Shown in pieces: positions 8,426-17,867 of a DNA stretch of 39,781 bases (position 1 is the first letter of the stretch; the number at the start of each line of letters is the position of its first letter). The notes under the pieces were generated by a model. The model was not told where the DNA came from and did no database searches. It worked only from the letters and a program-made list of their open reading frames with translations. A program made the position numbers and the translations under genes. The DNA is from Bacteroidales bacterium (GTDB lineage Bacteria; Bacteroidota; Bacteroidia; Bacteroidales; CG2-30-32-10), in assembly GCA_035353855.1 (NCBI GenBank), contig DAOQAK010000040.1, positions 1 through 39,781 on the forward strand, given 5' to 3'.

Positions 8426-9505
8426 TTAAAAACTATTTTTTCCAAAATCATATTTAAATCCAATACTTAAATTTAATGGGAGTCCTTTGGTGTTAAAGAG
8501 ATGGTTTATTTCTCCATATATAGCAGTACGCCGAAACGGTTTAACCTCAATCCCAATTCCTGGGCTTACTCTCGGTATAAATGTAAAAAAATTATCTTTT
8601 GTTCCAATATGGTTATTTGTTTCTGAAACATAAGAAAAATCAGCTATGTGGAATAAAAAATACAAATTATAATTATCCGTTTTTACATAGTCTAGTTCAT
8701 ACCTGCAACCAATACTATACAACTTTTGGTTTATTATATATAGGTAATAAAAGTATTCAGTATAATTTGCAAAATTGTAGTTTGAATATTCTGCTGTAAA
8801 TCGTAATGAATGACGACCGTTCTTCGAAAAATAATATTGTAAACCGGCAATTATACCAAAAGAAAAGCCATCTGTTTCTTTATAAAAAACATTTTGATAA
8901 TTACTGAATTGTCCGAAAAATACCCAGTTTGATTCTATTGTAACTTTATTATTTGGTTTCCAGAAATATGAAATTTCACCTTTGTTATATGTATTTATAA
9001 CATCTATAATATCATTTTCTGAAAGTTCAATTTTATCAAGTTTTGCCATAATATCAGGTCTGTCAGACATGAAAATTTTAAGTATTCCTATAAATTGATA
9101 ATCATATTTTTTAAAAGTACCTTCTTTTTTATCTACATAAATTTCATTGTTATCAAGTCTGTACAATAAGCTATCCTTGGCAACATAATATTTTAATATG
9201 TCATTTTCATTTCTTGTATATAAGCTAATTTTTGAAGATTCAATAACAACTTGAAACATTAATAATATGCTATCATTTTTATTAAAGTATGTTCTGGGAA
9301 TAAATTTTTTCCCGGAATTTAGTTTAATTTCTTTAACCTGTATTGGTGATATGATGTTTTTTACACCATTGCTATCATGGGTAATAATATCTGATGGGAA
9401 ATTGTTAAAATAACTTATATTACATTTAAGGGTATCCCCATTTTTTAAAATTATTTCACCTCTTTCATTTTCAATTTGGGCAAATATAAATGATGTGTAA
9501 AACAA
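8426..9505 (-). CDS. Predicted outer-membrane beta-barrel protein, signal peptide out of frame
   Basis: 359 aa in the open frame, which begins at a TTG. I do not recognise a named family. About 6-90 resembles the Bacteroidota domain with GEIILKNGDTLKCNISY. The C-terminal half (about 190-359) has alternating aromatic/polar strands (LRFTAEYSNYNF, LSIGFKYDFGKNSF) and ends in Phe, as porin-like beta-barrels do. The TTG is an unlikely real start. An ATG at 9548 is followed by codons giving MKSKFLKSFF, but a run of nine Ts (plus-strand A9, 9516-9524) puts it one base out of frame. With eight Ts the reading becomes a complete signal peptide ending FIFAQ, then IENERG. So the intact gene is probably 8426-9548, with a frameshift in a homopolymer: phase variation, mutation, or a sequence error. 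A -7-like box (CATATTTG, minus strand) is at 9599-9606. Confidence 0.75.
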   Translation of the reverse strand: MFYTSFIFAQIENERGEIILKNGDTLKCNISYFNNFPSDIITHDSNGVKNIISPIQVKEIKLNSGKKFIPRTYFNKNDSILLMFQVVIESSKISLYTRNENDILKYYVAKDSLLYRLDNNEIYVDKKEGTFKKYDYQFIGILKIFMSDRPDIMAKLDKIELSENDIIDVINTYNKGEISYFWKPNNKVTIESNWVFFGQFSNYQNVFYKETDGFSFGIIAGLQYYFSKNGRHSLRFTAEYSNYNFANYTEYFYYLYIINQKLYSIGCRYELDYVKTDNYNLYFLFHIADFSYVSETNNHIGTKDNFFTFIPRVSPGIGIEVKPFRRTAIYGEINHLFNTKGLPLNLSIGFKYDFGKNSF

Positions 9506-9730
9506 AGAAAGAAATAAAAAAAAATGATTTGAGAAATTTACTTTTCATAATTTCATGAATGGTTTATATGATTAATATTGCATACCTCTTATTAAATGCA
9601 AATATGGAATTTTATTTATAATAAGAATAAGATATTTTGTATTTGGTGAAATAATAATGATAACTTGTCGGTATGAATGAATAACTGGTAATTTAAATAA
9701 TAGATCTTTTTATTTTGTTTTTTGTTTAGA

Positions 9731-11359
9731 TTATTCTATATATACATTTTTATCTTTAGGGTATTTTACAGTATAACTGAAATTGATTTGCTTAGTTTCA
9801 GCACTGTTTATGGAATATTTCCAGGTCAGTATTCCATTTGTTTCATCGTATTTTGCATCGGTTGGAATTTCTTTTTCAACTTCAATATTTTTATCGGTTG
9901 ATAGTGGGAGCTGGTCTTCGATAGAAATAGAAATTGAATTTTTCTTTTTGTTACGAATGTTTATTTCCCATGAGTTTTTAAGCTTGCGATTATTTCCTAT
10001 TAATTGTTTTGATGAATATTCTTTTTGTTTAGTACGAGTGATAACAATGTTCTCGTCTTGTCCGAGAGAAAAATCCAACGTGTCTAATGTACTCTTTACA
10101 TCGAGATATGATTTTCCGATATAAGTACCTTCAAAATACAAATTCATATTTCCCGATAAAAGATTGTATTCTTCCCATCCGGTTACTTTTGCAAGCAGGT
10201 ATGCTTTAGGATCAAGTTTTGGCGCAGCATAATATTCGTAAGTTGCCGGAAGGGAGTATTTCTGTATTTGCACTACTGTTGTTTTTCCGTCTGATTTTAT
10301 GGAATAAGGTAAATCAATTTTAAATTCAAAATTGGTAGTGTTTGCATTTATATTAGTATAATTTGCTGGTGTTTGGGCTTCCATTAAAGGTGCTGGAATA
10401 TTTTCACCGTTTCCTGATGTTTCAGCTTCATCTTTGTCTTTCTTTGTTTCCACGCTCATCAGCGCATCGCCGCCTTTGTAACTGTTGTAATTATCATAGA
10501 TGTACAAATACCATGGGTATATAGTTGGCTTGGTATTATTGACACTTGGGTTACCTGTTGATAAAGTAAGTTTAACATTATTCCAGTCTTCACCTGATGA
10601 TTGGTAAACATTTGCGCTGTAATCAAGAGAAATGGGGCTGCTGGTATCGGTTGCTCGCAGGTCGTACGACGGGGTCCATCCTGCATTTGAAACAGCATAA
10701 CTTATTTCGAATGATGCTGCAATTTTTGCCTTGGCAGTTAAAGCAACAATAATTTCACTGGTGAGGTTGTTATTCTTTGCGTTTTCGGAAGAAAGCTGGT
10801 TATTGGTATTTGAAATCAAATCCTGAATTTTTTTAATCTTTGCATTTACATAAATTGTTTTAGAACTTATATCGGCAAGACGTGTTCTGAAAAAATCGGC
10901 TGCTGCTTTAAGGTCATCTATCTTAACTCCATTCTGGTTTCCTCCGATATTTTGATTGGCAATGATCATATTTTTCTCGGAAGTGTACGTTTCCAGGAGG
11001 CTTTGCTGATAGGTGAGTTGTGAATTATATGATTCCAAAGAGTCTTCAAGCGTTTTTACTTCTTTCGATTTTTCGTTTGATTTCAGGTAGTTCATTTGCG
11101 GAGTTACAGAAATGATAACGAAATCGCCATTACCTTTAACCTGAACACTGCTTGTATTCATGTATTGCGACAAGCCTTCAAAAACGATATACGATGTGCC
11201 TGCAGGAATCGTTGTGCTGGCCGTTCTATTAATTTGTGCACCATTAATAAAGATTGTTACATCTTTTATTTCTGATTTTACTACGTTTTTTTCATCTTCA
11301 GCTTTGACTAATGAAAAATTAATCATCAGGACAAATAAAGTTAAAGCAAGTTTTTTCAT
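9731..11359 (-). CDS. DUF4140/DUF4139 (MuiA-like) secreted protein
   Basis: 542 aa from the ATG at 11359, which gives a good signal peptide (MKKLALTLFVLMINFSLVKA, cleavage before EDEK). An in-frame ATG 33 nt upstream would put a charged stretch before it and is less likely. N-terminal DUF4140-like region (about 25-110: EIKDVTIFINGAQINRTAST), a coiled-coil spacer (about 80-195), then the DUF4139 beta-rich domain (about 205-542: SYAVSNAGWTPSYDLRA, then YQSSGEDWNNVKLTLSTGNP). The family is found in many bacteria as mucoidy-inhibitor A-like proteins of unknown biochemical role; it should be periplasmic or surface-exposed. It diverges from the coiled-coil gene at 11558 across a 198-nt gap that must hold both promoters. 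Confidence 0.88.
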   Translation of the reverse strand: MKKLALTLFVLMINFSLVKAEDEKNVVKSEIKDVTIFINGAQINRTASTTIPAGTSYIVFEGLSQYMNTSSVQVKGNGDFVIISVTPQMNYLKSNEKSKEVKTLEDSLESYNSQLTYQQSLLETYTSEKNMIIANQNIGGNQNGVKIDDLKAAADFFRTRLADISSKTIYVNAKIKKIQDLISNTNNQLSSENAKNNNLTSEIIVALTAKAKIAASFEISYAVSNAGWTPSYDLRATDTSSPISLDYSANVYQSSGEDWNNVKLTLSTGNPSVNNTKPTIYPWYLYIYDNYNSYKGGDALMSVETKKDKDEAETSGNGENIPAPLMEAQTPANYTNINANTTNFEFKIDLPYSIKSDGKTTVVQIQKYSLPATYEYYAAPKLDPKAYLLAKVTGWEEYNLLSGNMNLYFEGTYIGKSYLDVKSTLDTLDFSLGQDENIVITRTKQKEYSSKQLIGNNRKLKNSWEINIRNKKKNSISISIEDQLPLSTDKNIEVEKEIPTDAKYDETNGILTWKYSINSAETKQINFSYTVKYPKDKNVYIE

Positions 11360-11557
11360 AGGTTTAAATTTTGATTTAACGTTAAGATGCATGAATAAAT
11401 AAAATTACATAATTTTTTTATATAATTTTGTTTTTTCTTAAATTGTTAATAAATAGAATGGGGTATTGATTATTTTTCAGGAAAAATAAATGATAGGTTA
11501 GTAAAGCGAAAACATGGATTCGTTTTTAATTTGAAGAATACAAAACAAAAAATAAAT

Positions 11558-12217
11558 ATGAAAAAAATTATTCTTGCTTCAATTGTAATTGCATTCAGTT
11601 TCAATTTGAATGCCCAGGAAATTAAAGTGAAAGAAGAGAAAGAAAAAATTGCGGAAGGAACGAATCCTGTATTAACCGTTATGATTTATGAAGCTGATGA
11701 ATCGATGGTTGAAAAATCGTGGAAAGAACTAATGAAAGATTATAATGCCAAGGTAAGCAACAAATCGGAAATATTTGCTGATAATGCTTCCATTACGGAT
11801 ATGTCGCAGAATACTGTTGATGTTTATGCTTACACCAAAAAAGAAGATGACGGAATTAAATTGATTGTGGCATTTGATTTAGGCGGAGCATTTGTTAGTT
11901 CGTCAACACATTCTTCTGCATATAATGTTGCTGAAAAAATTGTGAAAAAATTTGCAGTTGATGTAAGTAAAAAAGCCATACAGAAAAAAGTTGATGCGGC
12001 TCTTGCAAAACAAAAAGATTTGGAAGATGAACTGGCATCGCTGAAAAAGAAGAATGAAAAATTGCATGGCGATATAGAAGATTATAAAAAGAAAATCACC
12101 GAAGCCGAATCAGATATTTCCGATAATGAAAAAGCCCAGGTAGAAAAAACTAAAGAAATAGAAGATCAAACTAAGGCTGTTAAGGAAGTCCAGGAAAAAC
12201 TGGATGATGTTAAATAG
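11558..12217 (+). CDS. Secreted coiled-coil protein of unknown function
   Basis: 219 aa from the ATG at 11558. A TTG 27 nt upstream would extend the frame, but ATG 11558 directly starts a signal peptide (MKKIILASIVIAFSFNLNAQ). About 40-130 is a compact alpha/beta segment (LTVMIYEADESMVEKSWKEL, later VDVYAYTKKEDDGIKLIVAF). About 140-219 is an almost pure Lys/Glu heptad coiled coil ending at the C-terminus. I do not recognise a family, though proteins of this plan occur in Bacteroidota. It is divergent from the DUF4139 protein, which also carries a coiled coil, so a shared envelope role is possible but is only inference from position. It converges on the giant kinase gene with a 35-nt gap. Confidence 0.8.
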   Translation: MKKIILASIVIAFSFNLNAQEIKVKEEKEKIAEGTNPVLTVMIYEADESMVEKSWKELMKDYNAKVSNKSEIFADNASITDMSQNTVDVYAYTKKEDDGIKLIVAFDLGGAFVSSSTHSSAYNVAEKIVKKFAVDVSKKAIQKKVDAALAKQKDLEDELASLKKKNEKLHGDIEDYKKKITEAESDISDNEKAQVEKTKEIEDQTKAVKEVQEKLDDVK

Positions 12218-12252
12218 TTAAAAATTGTAATTACCGAATTGTATTGTAGTTT

Positions 12253-15200
12253 TTATTTATTTAAATCGTCGGTATATTGTTTGATGAGCTCAAGTAATTT
12301 ATTTTCATCAATAGGTTTGGCAATATAATCATCCATTCCTGCATTTATAAATTTCTCTTTATCGCCAGTAACAGCATAACCTGTAATTGCAATAATTTTA
12401 GTGTGCTTTTTACTTTTTAATTCTTTTTCGCGAATTATTTGAGTAGCTTCAAACCCGTCCATTTTGGGCATTTGGCCATCCATTAAAATGATATCGTATT
12501 CTGAATTGTCATATTTTTCCAATGCTTGTATCCCATTGAACGCGGTGTCAACTTTATACCCCATTTTATTTAAAAAGCTTTTCATGTATAGTTGATTTAT
12601 CCCGTCATCTTCAACAAGCAAGATTTTTATTTTATGTTTTTTGTCATTACCCATAGATGGTTTTATTTCTGTTTCTGCATTTTGTTTTTCAGCAATGATA
12701 AAAGGAATTTCAACAAAGAATGTACTTCCTTTGTTGATCTGGCTTTCAAAATCAATCTTTCCTTTTAATAGTTCGGTATATCGTTTTACAATAGCAAGCC
12801 CTAATCCTGTACCTCCAAATAATTTCGTGGTAGAACTGTCGAGCTGTGTGAACGATTCGAAAACTTTATCCCTGTCATCTTCTTTTATTCCAATACCTGT
12901 ATCAGTAATCTCGAAACGGATAGTAGATTGAGAAATCTTTCTTTTAATTTCTTTGACATTAATAGATACAGAGCCTTTTTCAGTGAATTTGATTGCATTC
13001 CCTGTTAAGTTGATAAGTATCTGTTTTAATTTTATACTATCACCATAAAGATTTTCAGGAACATTTTCATCAATATGATAACTGTATGAAAGGTTTTTGA
13101 ACTCGGCTGTTGTTTTATTTGATAAATAGATACTGTTTATGATTTCTTTTATATTGAAATTGCATTTCAGGATTTCAGCTTTGTTGGCTTCAATTTTTGA
13201 AAAGTCCAGAACATCGTTAATAATATTCAAAAGGTTGTTGGATGATATTTTTAGTGCTTCAACTATATTTCCCTGTTCCTGGTCAAGGTTCATACGTCCA
13301 AGTGAATTTGAAAGTCCAATAATTGAGTTTAATGGATTTCTTATTTCGTGGCTCATGTTGGCAAGAAATTCAGATTTTGATTTATTGGCAAGTTCGGCAG
13401 CTTCCTTTTCTTTTAGTAATCTTTCTGAATTGAGTAGTGTTGTGATGTTCCTGATAACAGCTACAAACTCTTTAATAGTGCCGTTTTCATTAACGATGGT
13501 TTGATTATTTGTTTCACACCAAATGTATGAACCATCTATTTTGCGTAAGCGATGCCTTAATATATTGGGCGCTTTCTTTTGTAATAAGTTACTGGTATAT
13601 TCACGTAGAAAGGTAATTTCATCAGGATGGAAAAATTCAAAAACAGAATGCCCGATCATATTTTCAATATCATACCCTAATGTTTTTTCATAACTTGGAG
13701 ATATATATAATAGTTTTCCGTTGGTTCCGAATTTTACAATGATATCGTTGACATTAGTAGTTATGATCCGGTACTGTTCTTCACTTTCTTTAAGTGCCCT
13801 GTCGGTTTTTCTTCGTTGTATAAGTTGCCACATGCCTTTCATTAATAGGGTAAGCTGGTTGGCATCGGTTTCATTATAATCGGTTTCTTTATTAGCTGTT
13901 GCGGCAACAATTACAATTTTATCTCCATCGAATATGGGGATATTCATATATCTTATAATAGGGATATGTCCCTCAGGTAAGTTATGAATCGACGGATCTT
14001 CTGATGAATAATTATTTGAAATTATCGATTGTTTGTTTCTTATAGGGGCACCAAGAATTCCAATGTCCTTGGTTGCAAATTGCTTGAATGTATCTTTTAC
14101 TTTACATTGATTCATTACTTCGCTCGACCAGGCATGTAATGTTATTATTTCATCATCATCGCTCATAAACCCGATGAATCCAAATTTACTGCCTGTTAGT
14201 TTTACTGCTTCATTCAGGGCGAAATCAATTAAATCATCTTCTGGTTTATCAGTGAGGTTATTAAGTTTCAGGAGCGCTTCAAGTCGGGCTTCATTCAAAC
14301 GTTTTACTTCTTCCTGTTGTTTTCGTTCTGTAATATTTTCAATCATGACTACAAAGTATACGAAATTGTCATTGTTGTCGAAATTAGCAGTAACAGTAAC
14401 AGAAGCCCAGATATTTTTTTTATCTTTACATATATACTGTTTTTCGGTTTTATAAAAAGGGATTTCACCGGAAAAAAGTTTTCTTATATTTTTTATATCT
14501 TCACTAAGATTTTCGGGATGTGTAATATCTTTAAATGTGAGGTGCTTTAATTCTTGTTCTGTATATCCCAGCATTTGACAAAAGGTATTATTCGCTGATG
14601 TAAAATTAAAATTGTTATTTACAATAGCCATACCCAAAGGTCCGCTTTCATATATCTTCCTGAATTTTGCTTCACTTTCTTTTAATTTTGCTTCCGCTTT
14701 TTTACTTTCAGTAATATCATCGAACATCACGAAAATTTTATCGTCGACAATAACACCAAAGATGACCATGGTCTTTACAGAGCCATCAAAGCAGGTAGTA
14801 AGATATTCGCGACGTTCAATTTCACAATTCTCTTTCATGGCTTTATTAACAAGTCCCGTCCATTGGTCAATAACTTCGGCACGATATTTTTCATCGGGAT
14901 ATGCTAAACGAAACCATGAATCCATATCTGTAATATCTTTTGGGTTGTAGCCAAAAGTTTTTACAGCATGCCTGTTGATGTATTCAACTTTTCTGTCAAA
15001 GCCTATGATAGCCATTGAAAGATTAGACATTTCGAGAATATTGTGAAGATGGTTCTCGCTTTTACGTAATGCATCTTCTATCTGCTTCCGGTGAGTTATA
15101 TCGGAAACCAATGACATCATTACTGTTTCGGAATCTGTTTTTGCAATAGTTGCGCTTATCAATAAAGATACTTTATTTCCATTTTTATGAACATATTCAA

Positions 15201-17700
15201 TTTCGAGGTTGCGAATAAAACCTTGTGTTTTGCAAAGCCTGATAGCTTCAGCATTCTGAGTTTTTGACTCATCGGATGTCCATTCCAGAACATTGTGATT
15301 AAGAATTTCACTTATATTCTCAAATCCTGCAAGGTGAACATACTTTTGATTAGCATCCAAAACTTTGCCTTGTTGATCAATGATTACAAAGCCTGTATCT
15401 GTAGAATCAATAAGCGTTCTGTATTTAGTTTCGCTTTTAGTCAGGTCTTCTTCTGCTTTTTTTCTTTTTGTAATATCCTGGACAGCGCCGTATATTCTTG
15501 TTAATTTTTTGCTTTCAGGATCGATAACCGGATGTGCGTAAACCCTAACCCATTTTATGCTTTTGTTTTTTGTGATCGTTCTGATTTCAGTAGCAACAGG
15601 TTTGCTGAGTTTGAGATTATGAAAATCCATCTGGTCGACTTTTATATCGTCGGGATGGATAAAAGCGCGCCAGCCGCCTTTTGCAGAATACTCTTCAAGG
15701 TTATAACCTGTAATTGTTTCAAATGCGCCGGCAACCCATTCTAAAGTTAAGTTATCATTTTCATCAATGAGTGAAGAAAATACATAATCAGAAGCAGCTT
15801 TAGAAATCAGTCGATATATTTCTTCATTTTTCTGAAGCTCCTTTTCCATCTTCTTGCGATAGTCGATATCTCTAACAATTGCCTGCAGGAAAACATTATT
15901 CTGAACGATGATTTTATTCAGTGTTACTTCAGCATAAAAATCAACGCCATCAGCTCTTCTATGTGTCCATTCAAAAAATTGAGGGATGCCTTGTAGCGCC
16001 AGGTTTATTTTTTCCTGTGAAGCGGTTTTTGAATCTATTCCATTGGGTTGAAACTGGGGCGAAAAATCATAAGGCGTTTTTCCAATTAATTTTTCGGGAC
16101 CGCATTTGTACATCTTGAACCCTTTTTCATTACATGCAACAAAAACACCGTCCTGTAATATCATATTGGCATCATTGGCAGCTTCGAATAATGTGCGGTA
16201 GCCTTCTTCATTTTCTTTCAATTCCAACTCTGAACGCTTTTGTTCAGTTATATCGCGGAAAACAATGATAGTGCCTATAAGTTTGTTTTTAGAATCGCAA
16301 ATAGGAGCAGCACTGTTGGATATTATTCGTTTGGTTCCATTTTTTGATAAAAGAGATGTTGTATTATTCGATTGCTCTTTATATTCTCCTGTTGTGAAAA
16401 TTTTTTCAGCAGGTGAATCACATTTTTTTTTGGTAGTATCATCAATAAGGACAAAAACAGTATCAAGTGGTTTACCCGAAGCTTCAGCTTGAGTCCATCC
16501 GGTAAGGATTTCAGCGGTTTTATTAAGTACAATAATATTTCCTTTACAATCTGTTGTAATTACACCATCACCAATTGAACGTAATGTTATCTCCAGTTTT
16601 TCTTTTTCAATTCCGATATATTCTTCTCGTTCCTTTAGTTTCTTATATGCTGAATTTATTTTATCATAAGCAATACTTAATGATTTTTCAGTTTTATTTC
16701 TTTCATTTGCTTCAATATTAATTGAAACAATCTCGGCAACAGAAGTAACGTAGTCCTGTTCTTCTTCGGTCCAATGTCTTTTTGTTTTTGTATGTTCACA
16801 ACAAATTACACCAATAACTTTTCCTTTTATCTGAATAGGAATATCAATCATGGAAATGATGTTTAGCGGTCTCAGGTATATTTCGTTGAATTCACTAGTG
16901 GATTTGTTTTTTAAAACATCATCAGCCGTAATGCTTAAATCATTAAATAGCGCATTAAAATATTTCGGAAATTTTTCAACTTCCAACATATTCTCAATGG
17001 AGTATTCATTTTTACTTTTTATATATAATAAATCACATGAAAGGAATTTTCTGTCGCTGGTAAAACGCCATATGCTTGTTCTTTCAACATTAAGTGTATT
17101 CGAAACAGTTTTCGTTAGTATCTTGAAAAATTTATTCAGGTCGTATTCGTCATTTTTTAAGAGTTTTACCAGCGAATTCTGAAATTGTATTCTTTGTGAA
17201 TTTTTAAAATTGATTTCTTCCAGTGCAAGTTTATTCTCGGTAATATCAATTGCTACTCCAATGGCTGTAGGTTCACCTTTGTATTCAGTTACTTTTGCTG
17301 TAAATTCGATATATCGGGTTTTCCCATTTTTGGTAAGGATAGGGATTTCATATGTGCTGAGAATTTTTTTTCCTGAAAGCCTGTCATGACCTCTTTTCTT
17401 TAATTTTTCCTGAACTTTGGGGTGAGCAATTTCCCAAAATTTCATTTGAAGCAATTCTTCCTTTGAATACCCTGTTATTTCAGCAGCTACATCATTAACA
17501 TATTCTACTTTGTTTTTACTATATATAAATATGGCAGATGGAGAGATTTCGGCTAGAGCATTAAAATTAAATTCATTTGAATTGTTTTTTACAGAAATAT
17601 TACCATGTGTTTTATTAATAGAATTACTTATCTTTTTCTGGTTCGTTTTGTTCTTAACAGAAAGTTTATTATTCGAATTATTTTTAATTGGATTTAGCAT
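12253..17700 (-). CDS. Giant soluble hybrid histidine kinase, 8 PAS + 2 GAF + HisKA + HATPase + REC
   Basis: 1815 aa with no transmembrane helix or signal peptide, so a cytoplasmic sensor. Order: Asn/Lys-rich start (1-45), PAS1 (about 45-160), GAF1 (about 170-330), coiled coil, PAS2 (about 370-490), PAS3 (495-620), PAS4 (621-750), PAS5 (751-873), PAS6 (874-1000), PAS7 (1001-1127), GAF2 (1130-1295), PAS8 (1300-1425), HisKA (phospho-acceptor His about 1450 in SHEIRNPL), HATPase_c (N box NLTGNAIKFTEKG, DTGIGI, FGGTGLGLAI) and a receiver (about 1690-1812; VEDD, phospho-acceptor Asp about 1740 in ILMDGQMP, Lys in YIAKPID). Every catalytic motif is intact. The receiver must pass phosphate to an Hpt or response regulator encoded elsewhere, since none is adjacent. 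Each PAS ends in the DITxRK linker. The ligands are unknown. It is divergent from asnB. Confidence 0.95.
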   Translation of the reverse strand: MLNPIKNNSNNKLSVKNKTNQKKISNSINKTHGNISVKNNSNEFNFNALAEISPSAIFIYSKNKVEYVNDVAAEITGYSKEELLQMKFWEIAHPKVQEKLKKRGHDRLSGKKILSTYEIPILTKNGKTRYIEFTAKVTEYKGEPTAIGVAIDITENKLALEEINFKNSQRIQFQNSLVKLLKNDEYDLNKFFKILTKTVSNTLNVERTSIWRFTSDRKFLSCDLLYIKSKNEYSIENMLEVEKFPKYFNALFNDLSITADDVLKNKSTSEFNEIYLRPLNIISMIDIPIQIKGKVIGVICCEHTKTKRHWTEEEQDYVTSVAEIVSINIEANERNKTEKSLSIAYDKINSAYKKLKEREEYIGIEKEKLEITLRSIGDGVITTDCKGNIIVLNKTAEILTGWTQAEASGKPLDTVFVLIDDTTKKKCDSPAEKIFTTGEYKEQSNNTTSLLSKNGTKRIISNSAAPICDSKNKLIGTIIVFRDITEQKRSELELKENEEGYRTLFEAANDANMILQDGVFVACNEKGFKMYKCGPEKLIGKTPYDFSPQFQPNGIDSKTASQEKINLALQGIPQFFEWTHRRADGVDFYAEVTLNKIIVQNNVFLQAIVRDIDYRKKMEKELQKNEEIYRLISKAASDYVFSSLIDENDNLTLEWVAGAFETITGYNLEEYSAKGGWRAFIHPDDIKVDQMDFHNLKLSKPVATEIRTITKNKSIKWVRVYAHPVIDPESKKLTRIYGAVQDITKRKKAEEDLTKSETKYRTLIDSTDTGFVIIDQQGKVLDANQKYVHLAGFENISEILNHNVLEWTSDESKTQNAEAIRLCKTQGFIRNLEIEYVHKNGNKVSLLISATIAKTDSETVMMSLVSDITHRKQIEDALRKSENHLHNILEMSNLSMAIIGFDRKVEYINRHAVKTFGYNPKDITDMDSWFRLAYPDEKYRAEVIDQWTGLVNKAMKENCEIERREYLTTCFDGSVKTMVIFGVIVDDKIFVMFDDITESKKAEAKLKESEAKFRKIYESGPLGMAIVNNNFNFTSANNTFCQMLGYTEQELKHLTFKDITHPENLSEDIKNIRKLFSGEIPFYKTEKQYICKDKKNIWASVTVTANFDNNDNFVYFVVMIENITERKQQEEVKRLNEARLEALLKLNNLTDKPEDDLIDFALNEAVKLTGSKFGFIGFMSDDDEIITLHAWSSEVMNQCKVKDTFKQFATKDIGILGAPIRNKQSIISNNYSSEDPSIHNLPEGHIPIIRYMNIPIFDGDKIVIVAATANKETDYNETDANQLTLLMKGMWQLIQRRKTDRALKESEEQYRIITTNVNDIIVKFGTNGKLLYISPSYEKTLGYDIENMIGHSVFEFFHPDEITFLREYTSNLLQKKAPNILRHRLRKIDGSYIWCETNNQTIVNENGTIKEFVAVIRNITTLLNSERLLKEKEAAELANKSKSEFLANMSHEIRNPLNSIIGLSNSLGRMNLDQEQGNIVEALKISSNNLLNIINDVLDFSKIEANKAEILKCNFNIKEIINSIYLSNKTTAEFKNLSYSYHIDENVPENLYGDSIKLKQILINLTGNAIKFTEKGSVSINVKEIKRKISQSTIRFEITDTGIGIKEDDRDKVFESFTQLDSSTTKLFGGTGLGLAIVKRYTELLKGKIDFESQINKGSTFFVEIPFIIAEKQNAETEIKPSMGNDKKHKIKILLVEDDGINQLYMKSFLNKMGYKVDTAFNGIQALEKYDNSEYDIILMDGQMPKMDGFEATQIIREKELKSKKHTKIIAITGYAVTGDKEKFINAGMDDYIAKPIDENKLLELIKQYTDDLNK

Positions 17701-17867
17701 GTAATCTTAAAAAGTATTTTTTATTTATTCGTAAAAATAATAATTTTATATTAAATATAATAATGTTTATTGTAAAAAGTTAATTTTTAGTATATCCTGT
17801 TAAATTTTGAAATCATAAAAATGAATAGAAAATAAAATGTAAATTAGCGAACCAGATTTATGATGAG

